Source: Shewanella holmiensis
Lineage (GTDB): Bacteria > Pseudomonadota > Gammaproteobacteria > Enterobacterales > Shewanellaceae
DNA: 64,000 nt
NCBI RefSeq assembly: GCF_025370255.1
Contig: NZ_JAMTCD010000014.1
Location: 1-64,000 of the forward strand
Direction of reading: 5' to 3'
The notes beneath the pieces were generated by a model. It was not told the origin of the DNA. It did not search any database and saw only the letters and a program-made list of their open reading frames with translations. The stretch's first letter is position 1; every line of letters starts with the position of its first letter. The position numbers and the translations under genes are program-made. Shown one piece after another: positions 52,200 to 63,414 of this stretch.

Positions 52200-54602
52200 T
52201 TAAATAGGCGAACCTGGCGGCATAGCCAGAGGCTCAGCGATTAATTTAAACTCAGGGGCTTGCAGACCTTTTTCTATGCCTGCATATAACCAATCATAAT
52301 GTGCAGCCTGATATTCGCTGGCACGAGTACTCCGACGTTTAAGCTGTTTTAAGGTAAATTCAAGTTTAGCCAGCAATTGCGCCTTCACTTCAGCGGTGGT
52401 ATGGCTATCGTGATAAGCCTTTAATATCCCTTCAATCACCACAGCATTCACGCGCATCTTAATGCCTAATGTCGCCCCTCTATTCAAGTCTTGATAAACA
52501 GTCGCGCCAATCAGTTTGTCCAACAAACTTGCCACTGAAAGCTGCTCAGCATCTTGCATAAAACCTTGGTTAATTCGATTTAAACGCTGCGGCGCTAACA
52601 TTTGACTGACGATATGGCGGCTCAGCACTTCAGCCATCCCTAATTCATCTGCGACCACGCCAGTATTGCCACTAAAACTCTCCCGAGTCTTACGGTAATT
52701 GCCCGCTTTAGGTACCAAGGCGGTTAATACATTTTCAGGAACAGCTAAACTTTGTGCCGATAAACTGGCAACTAATGCATCTAATGCCGCAAACTGTTTT
52801 GTGGGGGCGGCATAATGCCAACTTAATCCCGCACCTAATTGCTGGTAATTGTAATCAGTTCCACCCAGCCATTTGGCAGCAGCCTCAACCTGATAGCGAG
52901 TAAGCAAATACATAGGCACAAATACATCGGCAAGCTCGCCCATCGGCTCATCTTTTAATAAGGCCTGAGCATTAAATTGCTCAATCGCATGTCGGCGTAC
53001 GGTTTCTAAACGCAATAACTCTGCTACCGCATCACTGCCATTATCCCATAGGCTTGCGTAAACATGACTAGCACTGATGTCTCGTGAGTCAGTTTCGCCA
53101 ATATAACGATAGCCTTTATTCATGGCTAGGCTCAATAAGGTGTCCTGATTAGCCTGCGGGCCATAACCAAACGCCACCGTGTATTTGTCCCACTCACCAA
53201 TGCCTTCGGTATAGGGTGAATCAATGGCGATGGCATTGTTTTCTAAACGCACGTAAGGATGTGGGTAATCCATAACCGATGCATTCTGATTTGTTGATGC
53301 TGCAAAATTATGGTCAAAGCCCAGCGTATGACCAATTTCATGGGCCGATAATTGGCGAATACGCGCTAATGATAATGCCATTGCGGCATCAACCGCAGCG
53401 TCTCTATCCGGCCAATCTGCGGTTAATCCACGAGCAATAAGGTGATCTTGTCTTACGCGTAAACTGCCTAAGGTGACATGACCTTTAATGATTTCGCCTG
53501 TTCGAGGGTCGGTAATTGCCGACCCGTATGACCAACCACGTGTGGCACGATGTACCCATTGGATCATGTTGTAACGAATATCCTGTGGGTCAGCATCTTC
53601 GGGGAGGATTTTCACCTTAAAACCATTAATAAATCCTGCTTCATTAAAAGCGTCTTCCCACCAACGTGCGCCATCCAAAAGTGCCGTTCTGATCGGTTCT
53701 GGCACTCCTGAGTCAAGATAATAAATAATCGGTTTTATGACTTCACTTGGGGCGTCGCCAGGGGTGACTTTTTCAAGGCGATGTCGCAATAAATAGCGCT
53801 GCACGATAGGCTCATCGACTTGGGTTGAATAATCTAAATACTCTTCAGAAAGATAACCACTCATTGGATGATAAGCGCGCGGTTGATAACCCGCCTCGGG
53901 TAAAGCGACAAACGAATAACGCATCCTCACTGACATAAACTTGCCATCGGGAGTGACTTGGGCAACTTGTGGCCCTGGTTGCTGAGCAGTAAAAGTAAGA
54001 TTGACATCAACATCCGCATTTTGGGCAAATGATTTGACTTGCTCAGGCATGATAACTGAACGCTGCGCATCAAGTGAATAAGCCCCTTGTTTTGTTGCAG
54101 CTAAAACATCGGAAACACCATGTAAATCATTAATCACCAGATCATTAATCGGCACTAATGTGGCTTTACCTTGAAGCAATTTTCCTCGCCACAAAATAGA
54201 TTCCGCAAAAGCCTGCTTTACGGATTGCTGTTCGGCTTGATTATCACTGCTGGCTCTGAAATACGTATTAAGCTGTTTCAAGACGATGTAAGGACCATGC
54301 TGTTCAAACTGCACCATTCGTGTGCGCCCCAACTGCCCTCTGTCTAATCCAATATCATTTGAGCCCACACCATGGGGTAAACTGGTTAACAATAAAAAAG
54401 GCTGATTCAACTTATTAGCCTGTAAATAGAGCTGGCCTTCAACATTGTCAAAATAAAGATTAATAAAACCTTCGGCAGCTTGACTGTTTTTTATCACTTT
54501 CTCGGCGGTTTCAGCTGCGATAGCTTGAGTCGATAATGTTGATAACGACAACACGGGGCTAATAGCCAACAGTATTGCCAAAGAGAGCTGACGTGGTTTC
54601 AT
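52200..54602 (-). CDS. Large exported zinc metalloprotease (DUF5117/DUF4953 type)
   Basis: An 800-residue protein with signal peptide (LAILLAISPVLSLSTLST) and the zinc-site AHEIGHTLGFDHNFA (His-Glu-x-x-His and a later His) around residue 424. Flanking blocks PGPQVAQVTPDGKFMSVRM and WWEDAFNEAGFINGFKVK are characteristic of this metzincin-like family. It is likely exported to the periplasm or surface. The physiological substrate is unknown. Confidence 0.9.
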   Translation of the reverse strand: MKPRQLSLAILLAISPVLSLSTLSTQAIAAETAEKVIKNSQAAEGFINLYFDNVEGQLYLQANKLNQPFLLLTSLPHGVGSNDIGLDRGQLGRTRMVQFEQHGPYIVLKQLNTYFRASSDNQAEQQSVKQAFAESILWRGKLLQGKATLVPINDLVINDLHGVSDVLAATKQGAYSLDAQRSVIMPEQVKSFAQNADVDVNLTFTAQQPGPQVAQVTPDGKFMSVRMRYSFVALPEAGYQPRAYHPMSGYLSEEYLDYSTQVDEPIVQRYLLRHRLEKVTPGDAPSEVIKPIIYYLDSGVPEPIRTALLDGARWWEDAFNEAGFINGFKVKILPEDADPQDIRYNMIQWVHRATRGWSYGSAITDPRTGEIIKGHVTLGSLRVRQDHLIARGLTADWPDRDAAVDAAMALSLARIRQLSAHEIGHTLGFDHNFAASTNQNASVMDYPHPYVRLENNAIAIDSPYTEGIGEWDKYTVAFGYGPQANQDTLLSLAMNKGYRYIGETDSRDISASHVYASLWDNGSDAVAELLRLETVRRHAIEQFNAQALLKDEPMGELADVFVPMYLLTRYQVEAAAKWLGGTDYNYQQLGAGLSWHYAAPTKQFAALDALVASLSAQSLAVPENVLTALVPKAGNYRKTRESFSGNTGVVADELGMAEVLSRHIVSQMLAPQRLNRINQGFMQDAEQLSVASLLDKLIGATVYQDLNRGATLGIKMRVNAVVIEGILKAYHDSHTTAEVKAQLLAKLEFTLKQLKRRSTRASEYQAAHYDWLYAGIEKGLQAPEFKLIAEPLAMPPGSPI

Positions 54603-54670
54603 ATTCTAATCCTTGTGTTAATTCTAGCCTAAGTCACAATGCCATCCGTTACGCATAACACAAAAGATCA

Positions 54671-57600
54671 TTAGGCTTTATTGTTGTTTTTATATTCAAT
54701 CCAATAAGATAAGGTGTCAAATAACTCATTTAACACTATCGGTTTAGTAATGTGCGCATTCATGCCCGCGGCTAAACTTTTTTCTCGGTCGCCCGACATC
54801 GCATGGGCTGTCATGGCAATAATCGGCATTTGTTCAGCACTGTAGCGTTTACGCAATTCTTTCGATGCAGTTAACCCGTCCATAACAGGCATTTGTATAT
54901 CCATTAATACGGCATCGAATGGTCGAGTATCTATCAGATCTAATGCAATTTGGCCGTTATCAGCCATAACCACTTCATAACCAGCACTTTTTAATAACTC
55001 AGATGCCACTTGTTGGTTTATAAAGTTATCTTCAACCAATAAAACCAATCCAGATTGCTGCTCTTGCACATCTTCTTTAGGCACTGACTGCACATTCAGT
55101 TTCGGTTCTTTAGCAAAAGCGCTGATGATTTCATCAAACAAAGCTGACGCTTTAAAAGGCTTCTGCAAAATAGCGTGGATGTTTCTATCGGCTACATCGT
55201 CGGCTAAAGGCTCTGCACTGTATGCAGTCATCAGAATAATAATCGGCCGCTTTGTTAAACGACCGTCGGCGACCATTTCATCAACCTTAGTGAGCATTTC
55301 TAAACCGCCCATTTCAGGCATCATCCAATCTAACAAAATTAAATCAACTGGCTGTTTTGCGAGACAATCTAACGCTTGCTGACCACTGGCCGCGGTGCGC
55401 ACCCCAAAACTGAAATCTTTCATTAGCGCAGAGTAAATTTGCAACGCACTCGGGTTATCATCCACCACTAATGTGGTTAAATTATTCAACTGCTCTGGCA
55501 CCACCAATGGCTCAACGATGTTTTCTTCAGCAATTTCAAAACTAATGGTAAAGCTAAAAGTACTGCCCTGATTGATTTCAGACTCCACTTGCATGGTGCC
55601 GCCCATCATAGACACAAGATGTTTACTGATTGATAAACCTAACCCTGTACCACCGTATTTTCGGGTAGTTGAGCCGTCTGCCTGAGAAAACGCATCAAAC
55701 AATTTAGATTGCTGCTCTTTGCTAATACCAATGCCTGTGTCTCTGACCCAGAATTTCAAGGTAATACGATGATCACGCTCACCGACATCTTCACAACCCA
55801 GTTCAATCTCACCATTTTGGGTAAATTTAACCGCGTTAGAGAGTAAGTTAACCAACACCTGACCCAGACGCAGTGGATCGCCATTTAAAATTAGCCCAGC
55901 TGTAACAGGTGCATACAGTAATAATTCGACACCACGCTCTTGGGCTTTGATGGCATTCATATCTAATACATGATCAAGTACTTTGTCTAACGGGAAAGCG
56001 ACCCGCTCTAGCTCTAATTTACCGGCTTCAATTTTAGAGAAATCGAGAATGTCATTAATGATCCGCAGTAATGACTGCGCTGAGAATCCGGCTTTAGTGA
56101 GGTAATCCTCTTGTTGTGGAGTCAAACTCGTGCGCTGGGCTAACTGCAACATGCCAATAATCGCATTCATAGGAGTGCGAATTTCATGGCTCATATTGGC
56201 CAAAAACTCACTCTTATACATGTTCGCTAATTCCGCGTCTTGCTTAGCTTCAAGCAAGGCCACCTCGTTACTCTTTTGGCGTGTAATGTCTTTATGTGTA
56301 CCTAACATCCGCTTTGTCTGGCCTGAGTCAGAAAACTCTACCGCACGTCCACGTGACAATAACCAATGGTATTCACCGAGTTTGCCTTTCATTCTGAATT
56401 CAATTTCATAGGCATCAGTTGGATCAAGTAAATACTGGCTTCGGTACTCTTGCACCCGATCCCTGTCATCTGGGTGTGTTAAGCCATCAATAGAGGACAA
56501 TAACGCCGGAAACTCATTGGGTTTATAACCCAGCATTGAGTAAAAAGCAGGGTTACAAATAATTTGTTCTGAATCTATATACCAATCCCACAAACCATCT
56601 TCTACCGCATCCATCGCCATATGGTAACGCTCTTCTGATAAACGCAGTTGCTCAGCCGACTCGTACTCGCGGGTGATGTCTCGCCAAATAGAAATTAACC
56701 CAAGTAACTCATTACGGCGGTTATAAAACGGTAATTTAAATGCATCAAGTAATACAGGCTTGCCGGCAATCTCAATGCGCTCTTTGTACTGTAAAGAGTT
56801 TTTATCATCTAAGATTTTTTTGTCTTCAGCCAGAATACGTTTACCTTGTTCTGGGCTGGTAAAGTCACCTGTGGTTAAGCCAATAATATCGCTTTCATTC
56901 ACGCCTAACATGCGCTCAGCTGACTTGTTACACCCAAGGTATTTTCCCTCTTTGTCTTTAAAGACAATCGCTTCTGGTAATGAGTCAATTAACGACCTTA
57001 ATAACGCAAATTCTCGTTCTCGGCGTTCAGTGGTGTCACGTAGCCTTTGGGTACGGCTAGCCACTAAGTTATCAAGACGTTTGTTTTGCTCGGCCAAGTG
57101 ACGTGTATATTGCTGGTTCTCTTCAAAAATACGACTTACCAGTAAAAACCACGGCTCCCAACCTGGGCTCATTTTTTCTGGTGGTGCTAAAGGAGATTGT
57201 GAACACGCTTCCAAATGGGTCAATAGTCTAGAAGCTGGGCTGACGAAGGCGCGGCGAGTTTGCCAATGCACTATGGTAACCAACACCGACAGCGCCAATA
57301 CCACCATAATAAACGTCAGCTGTAGCTTTTCCCACGAGTCTTTAAATAGTGCGCCTTCTTCTTGAATATACAACAAGCGCCAAGGAGCATTATGCAATGC
57401 CACCGAGTGAATATAATGGCCATTTCGTAAAATGCCTTCATGGGCATCAAACAATTCAGACTCAGATAATGAATGCAATTCCGCCGGAATACGTTGGCTA
57501 ATGTGGTAGACCCGGTTCATTTCATTAGAGTCAAAATCACTGTGGGATAAAATATTATTCTGTTGATCCAACAGGATAACTGTGCCCGGCATTTTGAAAT

Positions 57601-58378
57601 ATGTACGAATTTGCTTAGCAAGTGACGCTAAGGTCATGTCCAGATTAATGGTCCCGATGAAATCATCTTCAAGATAAACCGGTAAGCCCAAAGTGGTTAA
57701 TAACCCCTGCTGTCCACCATCCACGTAAGCTGGGCTCCAAAACGCATTGCGCTGGGGATTAAGTTTTGGGGTCGCTAATTGAAATTGCTGTTTGTTTAAT
57801 TGTTCTTCCCTAAAGCGCTGATCGCTATTATTCCAGGGGAAGTAAGACATCATTTTTCGCTTGGATACATAATAAATTGACGAGGCTTTTGGCGCGGCCT
57901 CTTTTGCGACAGGGAAGGAAAGCGATAACTCAAAGAGCATTTCTAGCTCTTGATAAAATTGCTCGCTGCGGCCGTCGAGTGAGCCCATACCCGTGATGCG
58001 CCCCATGTTGGTAAAGGGCTCACCACTTTTGACATAGTTGGGTTCGAGACTGAAATATTGGCCGTCAGCATTAAACTTTTCATATTGAGGCAGGCGATCT
58101 TTACGCACTTGCTCACCTAAGCGCAGATGATCAATGGCGACATCTCGTAAACTTTTTACGGCACGAATACTGGACTCAAGTAATAAATCGATTTGTAAAA
58201 CGTGACGGGCAACCTGATCTTCACGCTGTTCTATTTGCACTTCTTTCTGGCGTTCATAAAAAATGGCCGCAGAAATTAATGACATAACGATTACACCTAT
58301 ATAGGTGTAAAAAACCGCGCGGTTATAGTTACGTTGGATCGGTGATTTTAGCTGTAAATCTGGCTCTGTTGGTTTCAT
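54671..58378 (-). CDS. Hybrid sensor histidine kinase with PAS domains and two receivers
   Basis: A 1235-residue membrane protein. Order: an N-terminal membrane helix (AVFYTYIGVIVMSLISAAIF), a dCache-like periplasmic sensor to about 350, a second helix, two PAS domains (about 460-570 and 585-700), HisKA with phosphoacceptor His730 in MSHEIRTPMNAII, HATPase, and two receiver domains with Asp near 1016 (LILLDWMMPEM) and 1158 (VLMDIQMPVMDG). No HPt domain is present; another protein may carry it. Stimulus unknown. Confidence 0.95.
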   Translation of the reverse strand: MKPTEPDLQLKSPIQRNYNRAVFYTYIGVIVMSLISAAIFYERQKEVQIEQREDQVARHVLQIDLLLESSIRAVKSLRDVAIDHLRLGEQVRKDRLPQYEKFNADGQYFSLEPNYVKSGEPFTNMGRITGMGSLDGRSEQFYQELEMLFELSLSFPVAKEAAPKASSIYYVSKRKMMSYFPWNNSDQRFREEQLNKQQFQLATPKLNPQRNAFWSPAYVDGGQQGLLTTLGLPVYLEDDFIGTINLDMTLASLAKQIRTYFKMPGTVILLDQQNNILSHSDFDSNEMNRVYHISQRIPAELHSLSESELFDAHEGILRNGHYIHSVALHNAPWRLLYIQEEGALFKDSWEKLQLTFIMVVLALSVLVTIVHWQTRRAFVSPASRLLTHLEACSQSPLAPPEKMSPGWEPWFLLVSRIFEENQQYTRHLAEQNKRLDNLVASRTQRLRDTTERREREFALLRSLIDSLPEAIVFKDKEGKYLGCNKSAERMLGVNESDIIGLTTGDFTSPEQGKRILAEDKKILDDKNSLQYKERIEIAGKPVLLDAFKLPFYNRRNELLGLISIWRDITREYESAEQLRLSEERYHMAMDAVEDGLWDWYIDSEQIICNPAFYSMLGYKPNEFPALLSSIDGLTHPDDRDRVQEYRSQYLLDPTDAYEIEFRMKGKLGEYHWLLSRGRAVEFSDSGQTKRMLGTHKDITRQKSNEVALLEAKQDAELANMYKSEFLANMSHEIRTPMNAIIGMLQLAQRTSLTPQQEDYLTKAGFSAQSLLRIINDILDFSKIEAGKLELERVAFPLDKVLDHVLDMNAIKAQERGVELLLYAPVTAGLILNGDPLRLGQVLVNLLSNAVKFTQNGEIELGCEDVGERDHRITLKFWVRDTGIGISKEQQSKLFDAFSQADGSTTRKYGGTGLGLSISKHLVSMMGGTMQVESEINQGSTFSFTISFEIAEENIVEPLVVPEQLNNLTTLVVDDNPSALQIYSALMKDFSFGVRTAASGQQALDCLAKQPVDLILLDWMMPEMGGLEMLTKVDEMVADGRLTKRPIIILMTAYSAEPLADDVADRNIHAILQKPFKASALFDEIISAFAKEPKLNVQSVPKEDVQEQQSGLVLLVEDNFINQQVASELLKSAGYEVVMADNGQIALDLIDTRPFDAVLMDIQMPVMDGLTASKELRKRYSAEQMPIIAMTAHAMSGDREKSLAAGMNAHITKPIVLNELFDTLSYWIEYKNNNKA

Positions 58379-58586
58379 TCCATACCCTTTGCGACAGCGC
58401 CTTTTTATTCAGGAGCAGGTGTCGGCGTAATATCAGAGTAGGCTATCACGCACGCAATAAATTAAGACAAGGTTCATATTATCAGGAACATAGTCGCAAT
58501 CACACGCTTTAATCTAAATCTATTTCGATTAGGTGGAGCTAGATCAAGCTAATCAAGAACAAACGACAAAATGCAGTGATAAAACT

Positions 58587-58612
58587 AAGGCTACAAGGAT
58601 TATTGTAGCCTT
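58587..58612. terminator. Terminator after phoH-like gene
   Basis: Stem AAGGCTACAA/TTGTAGCCTT with a 6-base loop and T-rich flank in both directions. Confidence 0.7.
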
Positions 58613-58655
58613 AATTTTCTACTTTGGTTGTTGTTAAGCCATCATACTAAGTTGC

Positions 58656-60050
58656 TTAAAGATGCTCTTCAGCAAATTCAGCCAAGCGTGAACGTACTAC
58701 GCCATTTAAATACACATTCGCACTGCCTTCAAAATCCTTAAAACGCTCAACTATGTAGGTTAAACCTGATGTGACTGCCGTTAAATAAGTGGTATCGATT
58801 TGCGCTAAATTACCACTACAGATTAACTTTGTGCCTTCTCCCATTCGAGTGATCATGGTTTTTATCTGCGATGCGGTTAAGTTTTGGCATTCATCCAAAA
58901 TGACCACAGAGTTTTGAATAGAGCGCCCTCGCATAAAGTTAATCGATTTGAACTGAATATTGGCTTTTTCCATAATGTAATTCACGCTACCGGTTGGGTT
59001 AACATCGTTTTTATGCAGCACTTCTAATGTATCTGTGATGGCCGCTAACCAGGGCGCCATTTTTTCCTCTTCGGAGCCGGGTAAAAATCCGATTGATTCA
59101 GCAATGTCAGGGGTGTTTCTGGTCACAATAATTTTGTCGTAGCGTTTTTTCTCTATCACTAATTCAAGTGCCGAGGCCATCGCGAGTAGGGTTTTGCCAC
59201 ATCCCGCTGGGCCGGTTAAAATAATCAATTCAATATCAGGGTCTAGCAGTGCATCTAGGGCCATACCTTGATAAATATTTTTGGGCTTAATTCCCCATGC
59301 TTCATGGTGCATTAACCGCTCACGTCCGCGGTCGATGATATCCAGTTGGGTATCATTTTTAGCAGCTACTCTGCCACAAAAATCAGATGCTTCATCTATC
59401 AAATACTGGTTTATATAAAACGGCTCTTTTCCTAAATGCTCAAGGGGGACTTGGTGCACAGTGTGACGTCCGACTCTGTCTGTCGAGACTTTATCGACTT
59501 GGCTCCAAAAGTCGCCATCGAACTGATAAAAGCCTTTGGCAAGAAAGCGAATATCATCGATAAGCTGATCGGTACGGTAATCTTCAACTCGCTCAATACC
59601 CGCACCTTTGGCCTTTAGGCGCATGTTGATGTCTTTAGTGACTAACACAACTGTACGGGGATGATGCTGCTTTTGAAGGTAAAGCGCGGTATTGATAATA
59701 CGGTTATCATTATTGTCACCAGGTAAAGCGCCCATGGTGAAGTCAATTTGGTGGTCGGGGAAAATGGATAAACTGCCTGATGCGTCTAAGTGGCCCTCTC
59801 TACTGGGTAAAGGTACACCTTGAATAATTTGTTCTGGGGTGGTTGAACCGCCTAAGATGTCTTCTAAGGCCCTAATCGCAACCTGAGCATCTCTGCTCAC
59901 ATCGCGCTTTCTATCTTTTATGCTATCCAGTTCTTCTAATACTGTCATAGGGACAATTACGTCATGTTCCTTAAACGAATAAATCGCTAATGGTTCATGT
60001 AGTAACACGTTGGTATCCAATACAAACAACTTTCTGTCGTTTAGTTCCAT
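58656..60050 (-). CDS. PIN-PhoH ATPase (PhoH2-type)
   Basis: A 464-residue cytosolic protein joining an N-terminal PIN ribonuclease-like domain (FVLDTNVLLHEPLAIYSFKE, VTKDINMRLKAKG) to a PhoH ATPase domain with Walker A LTGPAGCGKTLLA near residue 280 and VILDECQN as Walker B. PhoH2 proteins are RNA helicase-nucleases in some bacteria. Start ATG 60050 has GGAGG upstream. It is divergent from rapA with a 302-base interval. Confidence 0.95.
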   Translation of the reverse strand: MELNDRKLFVLDTNVLLHEPLAIYSFKEHDVIVPMTVLEELDSIKDRKRDVSRDAQVAIRALEDILGGSTTPEQIIQGVPLPSREGHLDASGSLSIFPDHQIDFTMGALPGDNNDNRIINTALYLQKQHHPRTVVLVTKDINMRLKAKGAGIERVEDYRTDQLIDDIRFLAKGFYQFDGDFWSQVDKVSTDRVGRHTVHQVPLEHLGKEPFYINQYLIDEASDFCGRVAAKNDTQLDIIDRGRERLMHHEAWGIKPKNIYQGMALDALLDPDIELIILTGPAGCGKTLLAMASALELVIEKKRYDKIIVTRNTPDIAESIGFLPGSEEEKMAPWLAAITDTLEVLHKNDVNPTGSVNYIMEKANIQFKSINFMRGRSIQNSVVILDECQNLTASQIKTMITRMGEGTKLICSGNLAQIDTTYLTAVTSGLTYIVERFKDFEGSANVYLNGVVRSRLAEFAEEHL

Positions 60051-60352
60051 GGCGCCTCCGCTGTGCTGATTTATCAAATTCATCTGCTAACAATGGCCTT
60101 ACTTAAGACCTTATTTTTGAATGAGCAGTTTGTAAACATCACCCTTTAAATATGGCAGTGGCTTAGCAAAAGCTCAACTATTTGTTACCTGCTACATGAC
60201 ATTTATATGGAGGCTTGATGACACCCCTATGACACTTGGGCCGATATTTTGAAAATATCCGTTAAATTAAGTGCTAAAATTTTAAATCTGGGTGGGTTTA
60301 CGATAATATACGCCCCCTTTTTGTTTCCCCGCTTCAAACATGAGAATTAAAA
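60051..60352. other. Divergent promoter region of phoH-like and rapA
   Basis: 302 bases without a gene. Both promoters should lie in it; no operator was recognised. Confidence 0.4.
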
Positions 60353-63256
60353 ATGCCGTTTGCTTTAGGTCAACGCTGGATCAGTGATACCGAGTCAGAA
60401 CTTGGATTAGGCACTGTTGTGCAAGTTGAAGGCCGTATGGTCACATTATTATTTCCTGCAACAGGCGAGAACCGCATGTTCTCCCGTACTGATGCGCCAC
60501 TCACTAGGGTAATATTTAATCCTGGCGATAACATTGAAAGTGGTGATGGTTGGCAACTTACTGTTGAAGAAGTTGAAGAAAAAAATCAAATTATCGTTTA
60601 TCACGGGATCCACAGTGAAACCCAAGAAAAGGTGAGTTTGAGGGAAACATTATTAAGTCATAATATTCGTTTCAATAAGCCGCAAGATCGCCTGTTTGCA
60701 GGGCAAATCGATCGTTTAGAACGTTTTGGTGTGCGTTATCAATGTCAATTACTGCGTCATAAACTCGCCACCTCCGATTTACTGGGGCTGCAAGGTCCGC
60801 GTGTTGGCTTAATCGCTCACCAACAATGGATTGCCCATGAAGTTGGCCGTCGTTACGCACCTCGCGTGTTACTGGCTGATGAAGTCGGTTTAGGTAAAAC
60901 CATTGAAGCAGGATTAATTATCCATCAACAACTGCTTACCGGCCGTGCTGAACGTATATTAGTGATTGTGCCTGATACCTTGCGTCATCAGTGGTTAGTT
61001 GAAATGCTTCGCCGCTTTAATTTACGTTTTTCGGTTTTTGATGAAGACCGTTGTGTTGAAGCCTATGCTGATAACGACAATCCTTTTTACACTGAACAAT
61101 TAGTCATTTGTTCACTTGAACTACTACGTAAAAAGAAACGCCTTGATCAAGCATTAGATGCCGACTGGGATTTATTAGTGGTCGATGAAGCGCATCATTT
61201 AGAATGGTCTGAAGATGCCCCTAGCCGAGCTTATAAAATCGTTGAAGCCCTCAGCGAAGTAGTGCCTGGGGTACTGCTGTTAACCGCAACGCCAGATCAG
61301 TTAGGCCATCAAAGTCACTTTGCCCGCTTGCGTTTACTTGACCCCGATCGCTTTTATGATTACGACGCATTCTTAACAGAAGAAGATAGCTATAAAGATG
61401 TGGCCGATGCCGCCCACGCGTTAGCATCTCAAGGTAAGTTAAGCCAGGAAGCTATCAATAGCTTAACTGAGCTATTATCAGAAAAAGATATTGAGCCTAA
61501 TATTCGTCTGATTCAGGCCAGCGATGTTGATGCCAGTCAACAACAGGAAGCCCGCGATGAATTATTGCAAGAGTTGTTAGACCGTCATGGTACTGGCCGA
61601 GTGCTTTACCGTAACAGTCGCGCATCTGTAAAAGGCTTCCCGCAGCGTCATTTTAATGCTTACCCACAAACGATGCCGGAACAATATGTTACCGCTCAGC
61701 GCGTCAACGACATGATGGGTGGAGCCAAAACACCTGAAGCCAAAGCCTTGCAAGCGTTAAGCCCTGAAAAGCTATATCAGGCTTTTGAGAATGACAGCTC
61801 ATGGTGGAAGTTCGATCCTCGCGTAGACTGGTTAATTGGTTTCCTTAAAAGTCACCGCAGTAAAAAAGTGCTGATCATCGCTAGTTTAGCGGAAACGGCA
61901 TTAAGCCTTGAAGAAGCGTTACGTACCCGTGAAGGCATTCAAGCTACGGTGTTCCATGAAGGAATGTCAATTATCGAACGTGATAAAGCGGGTGCTTACT
62001 TTGCGCAGGAAGAAGGCGGCGCACAGGCACTGATCTGTTCTGAGATTGGCTCTGAAGGTCGCAACTTCCAGTTTGCCAGCCACTTAGTGCTATTTGATTT
62101 ACCACTCAATCCAGATCTACTTGAACAGCGTATTGGTCGTTTAGACCGTATTGGCCAAAAAAATGATATTCAAATTCATTTACCTTACTTAGCCGGTACC
62201 GCACAAGAGCGCTTAATGCGTTGGTATCATGATGGTTTAAATTCGTTTGAACTCACTTGCCCTAGCGGACACGTATTGTTTAATCAATTTGCAGAAGAGC
62301 TGACCCAAGTTCTGGCCAATGATGATCAAGATGCGCTCACTTTGTTACTGAATCATACTCAACAACAATATAAACAGCTCAAGCATGCGATGGAACAAGG
62401 TCGCGATAAGCTATTAGAAATCAACTCACATGGCGGTGAACGTGCCAATGCACTGATCAAACGTCTGGCTGATAATGACAGTAGTACGGATCTTATCGGT
62501 AGTGTGATTCGCTTGTGGGACATCATAGGTGTTGATCAAGAAGACAGTGGTGAAAATACCATAGTATTACGCCCAAGTGAGCACATGCTTTACCCTACTT
62601 ATCCAGGTTTACCTGAAGATGGCGTAACGGTAACGTTTGATCGCGACACCGCATTATCGCGTGATGATATTGCGTTTATCTCGCAAGAGCATCCTATTGT
62701 GCAAACCGGCCTAGATTTGATCACAGGTTCAGAAACGGGTACCACAAGTGTCGCGATATTGAAAAATAAAGCCTTACCTGCTGGTACTTTATTCTTAGAA
62801 CTTATCTACATGGCAGATGCTTCAGCGCCTAAATCAACCCAGCTATACCGTTATATGCCGCCAACGCCTATTCGTATATTGTTGGATAAAAGCGGCAATA
62901 ACATGTCAGACAAAGTCGATTATCAGAGTTTTGATAAGCAGCTCAGTGCGGTTAATCGTCATATTGCCAGTAAATTAGTCAATGCCTCTCAACCGATATT
63001 GCATCCGCTATTTGCCCATGGTGAAACCCATGCTCAAACGGCGTTATCGACATTAGTTGCAGCAGCAAAAGATAAAATGAGCCATCAATTAGGCGCTGAA
63101 TTAAACCGTCTTGAAGCACTTAAAGCGGTTAACCCCAACATACGTGATGCTGAATTAGATTATATTCGCAATCAAATCAATGAGCTGAATGATTACATTG
63201 ACGATAGTCAGCTACAACTTGATGCGATCCGAATGGTATTAGTAAGTCACGTGTAA
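60353..63256 (+). CDS. rapA: RNA polymerase-associated ATPase RapA
   Basis: SWI2/SNF2-type protein of 967 residues that recycles RNA polymerase. The N-terminal tandem Tudor-like part ([18 protein letters not shown]) is followed by Walker [13 protein letters not shown] (about 177), DEAH box [10 protein letters not shown] (about 278), and C-terminal helicase motif [20 protein letters not shown] and [10 protein letters not shown]. Nearly full length relative to E. coli RapA (968). Confidence 0.98.
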   Translation: MPFALGQRWISDTESELGLGTVVQVEGRMVTLLFPATGENRMFSRTDAPLTRVIFNPGDNIESGDGWQLTVEEVEEKNQIIVYHGIHSETQEKVSLRETLLSHNIRFNKPQDRLFAGQIDRLERFGVRYQCQLLRHKLATSDLLGLQGPRVGLIAHQQWIAHEVGRRYAPRVLLADEVGLGKTIEAGLIIHQQLLTGRAERILVIVPDTLRHQWLVEMLRRFNLRFSVFDEDRCVEAYADNDNPFYTEQLVICSLELLRKKKRLDQALDADWDLLVVDEAHHLEWSEDAPSRAYKIVEALSEVVPGVLLLTATPDQLGHQSHFARLRLLDPDRFYDYDAFLTEEDSYKDVADAAHALASQGKLSQEAINSLTELLSEKDIEPNIRLIQASDVDASQQQEARDELLQELLDRHGTGRVLYRNSRASVKGFPQRHFNAYPQTMPEQYVTAQRVNDMMGGAKTPEAKALQALSPEKLYQAFENDSSWWKFDPRVDWLIGFLKSHRSKKVLIIASLAETALSLEEALRTREGIQATVFHEGMSIIERDKAGAYFAQEEGGAQALICSEIGSEGRNFQFASHLVLFDLPLNPDLLEQRIGRLDRIGQKNDIQIHLPYLAGTAQERLMRWYHDGLNSFELTCPSGHVLFNQFAEELTQVLANDDQDALTLLLNHTQQQYKQLKHAMEQGRDKLLEINSHGGERANALIKRLADNDSSTDLIGSVIRLWDIIGVDQEDSGENTIVLRPSEHMLYPTYPGLPEDGVTVTFDRDTALSRDDIAFISQEHPIVQTGLDLITGSETGTTSVAILKNKALPAGTLFLELIYMADASAPKSTQLYRYMPPTPIRILLDKSGNNMSDKVDYQSFDKQLSAVNRHIASKLVNASQPILHPLFAHGETHAQTALSTLVAAAKDKMSHQLGAELNRLEALKAVNPNIRDAELDYIRNQINELNDYIDDSQLQLDAIRMVLVSHV

Positions 63257-63287
63257 CACCTTTCAACTGAGGTAAGCGCCTAATAAC

Positions 63288-63330
63288 AATAAGCACATGA
63301 CCGATTAACCGGCATGTGCTTATTTTTTTA
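63288..63330 (+). terminator. Terminator after rapA
   Basis: 12-bp stem AATAAGCACATG/CATGTGCTTATT with an inner CCG/CGG pairing, followed by T residues. Confidence 0.9.
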
Positions 63331-63414
63331 GTAGACTAAGCTATGATTGATGACACAAACAATTGATAACCAAGATTATCAAAACCCTAACGACGCTTCA
63401 GCAAAGAGGTTAAT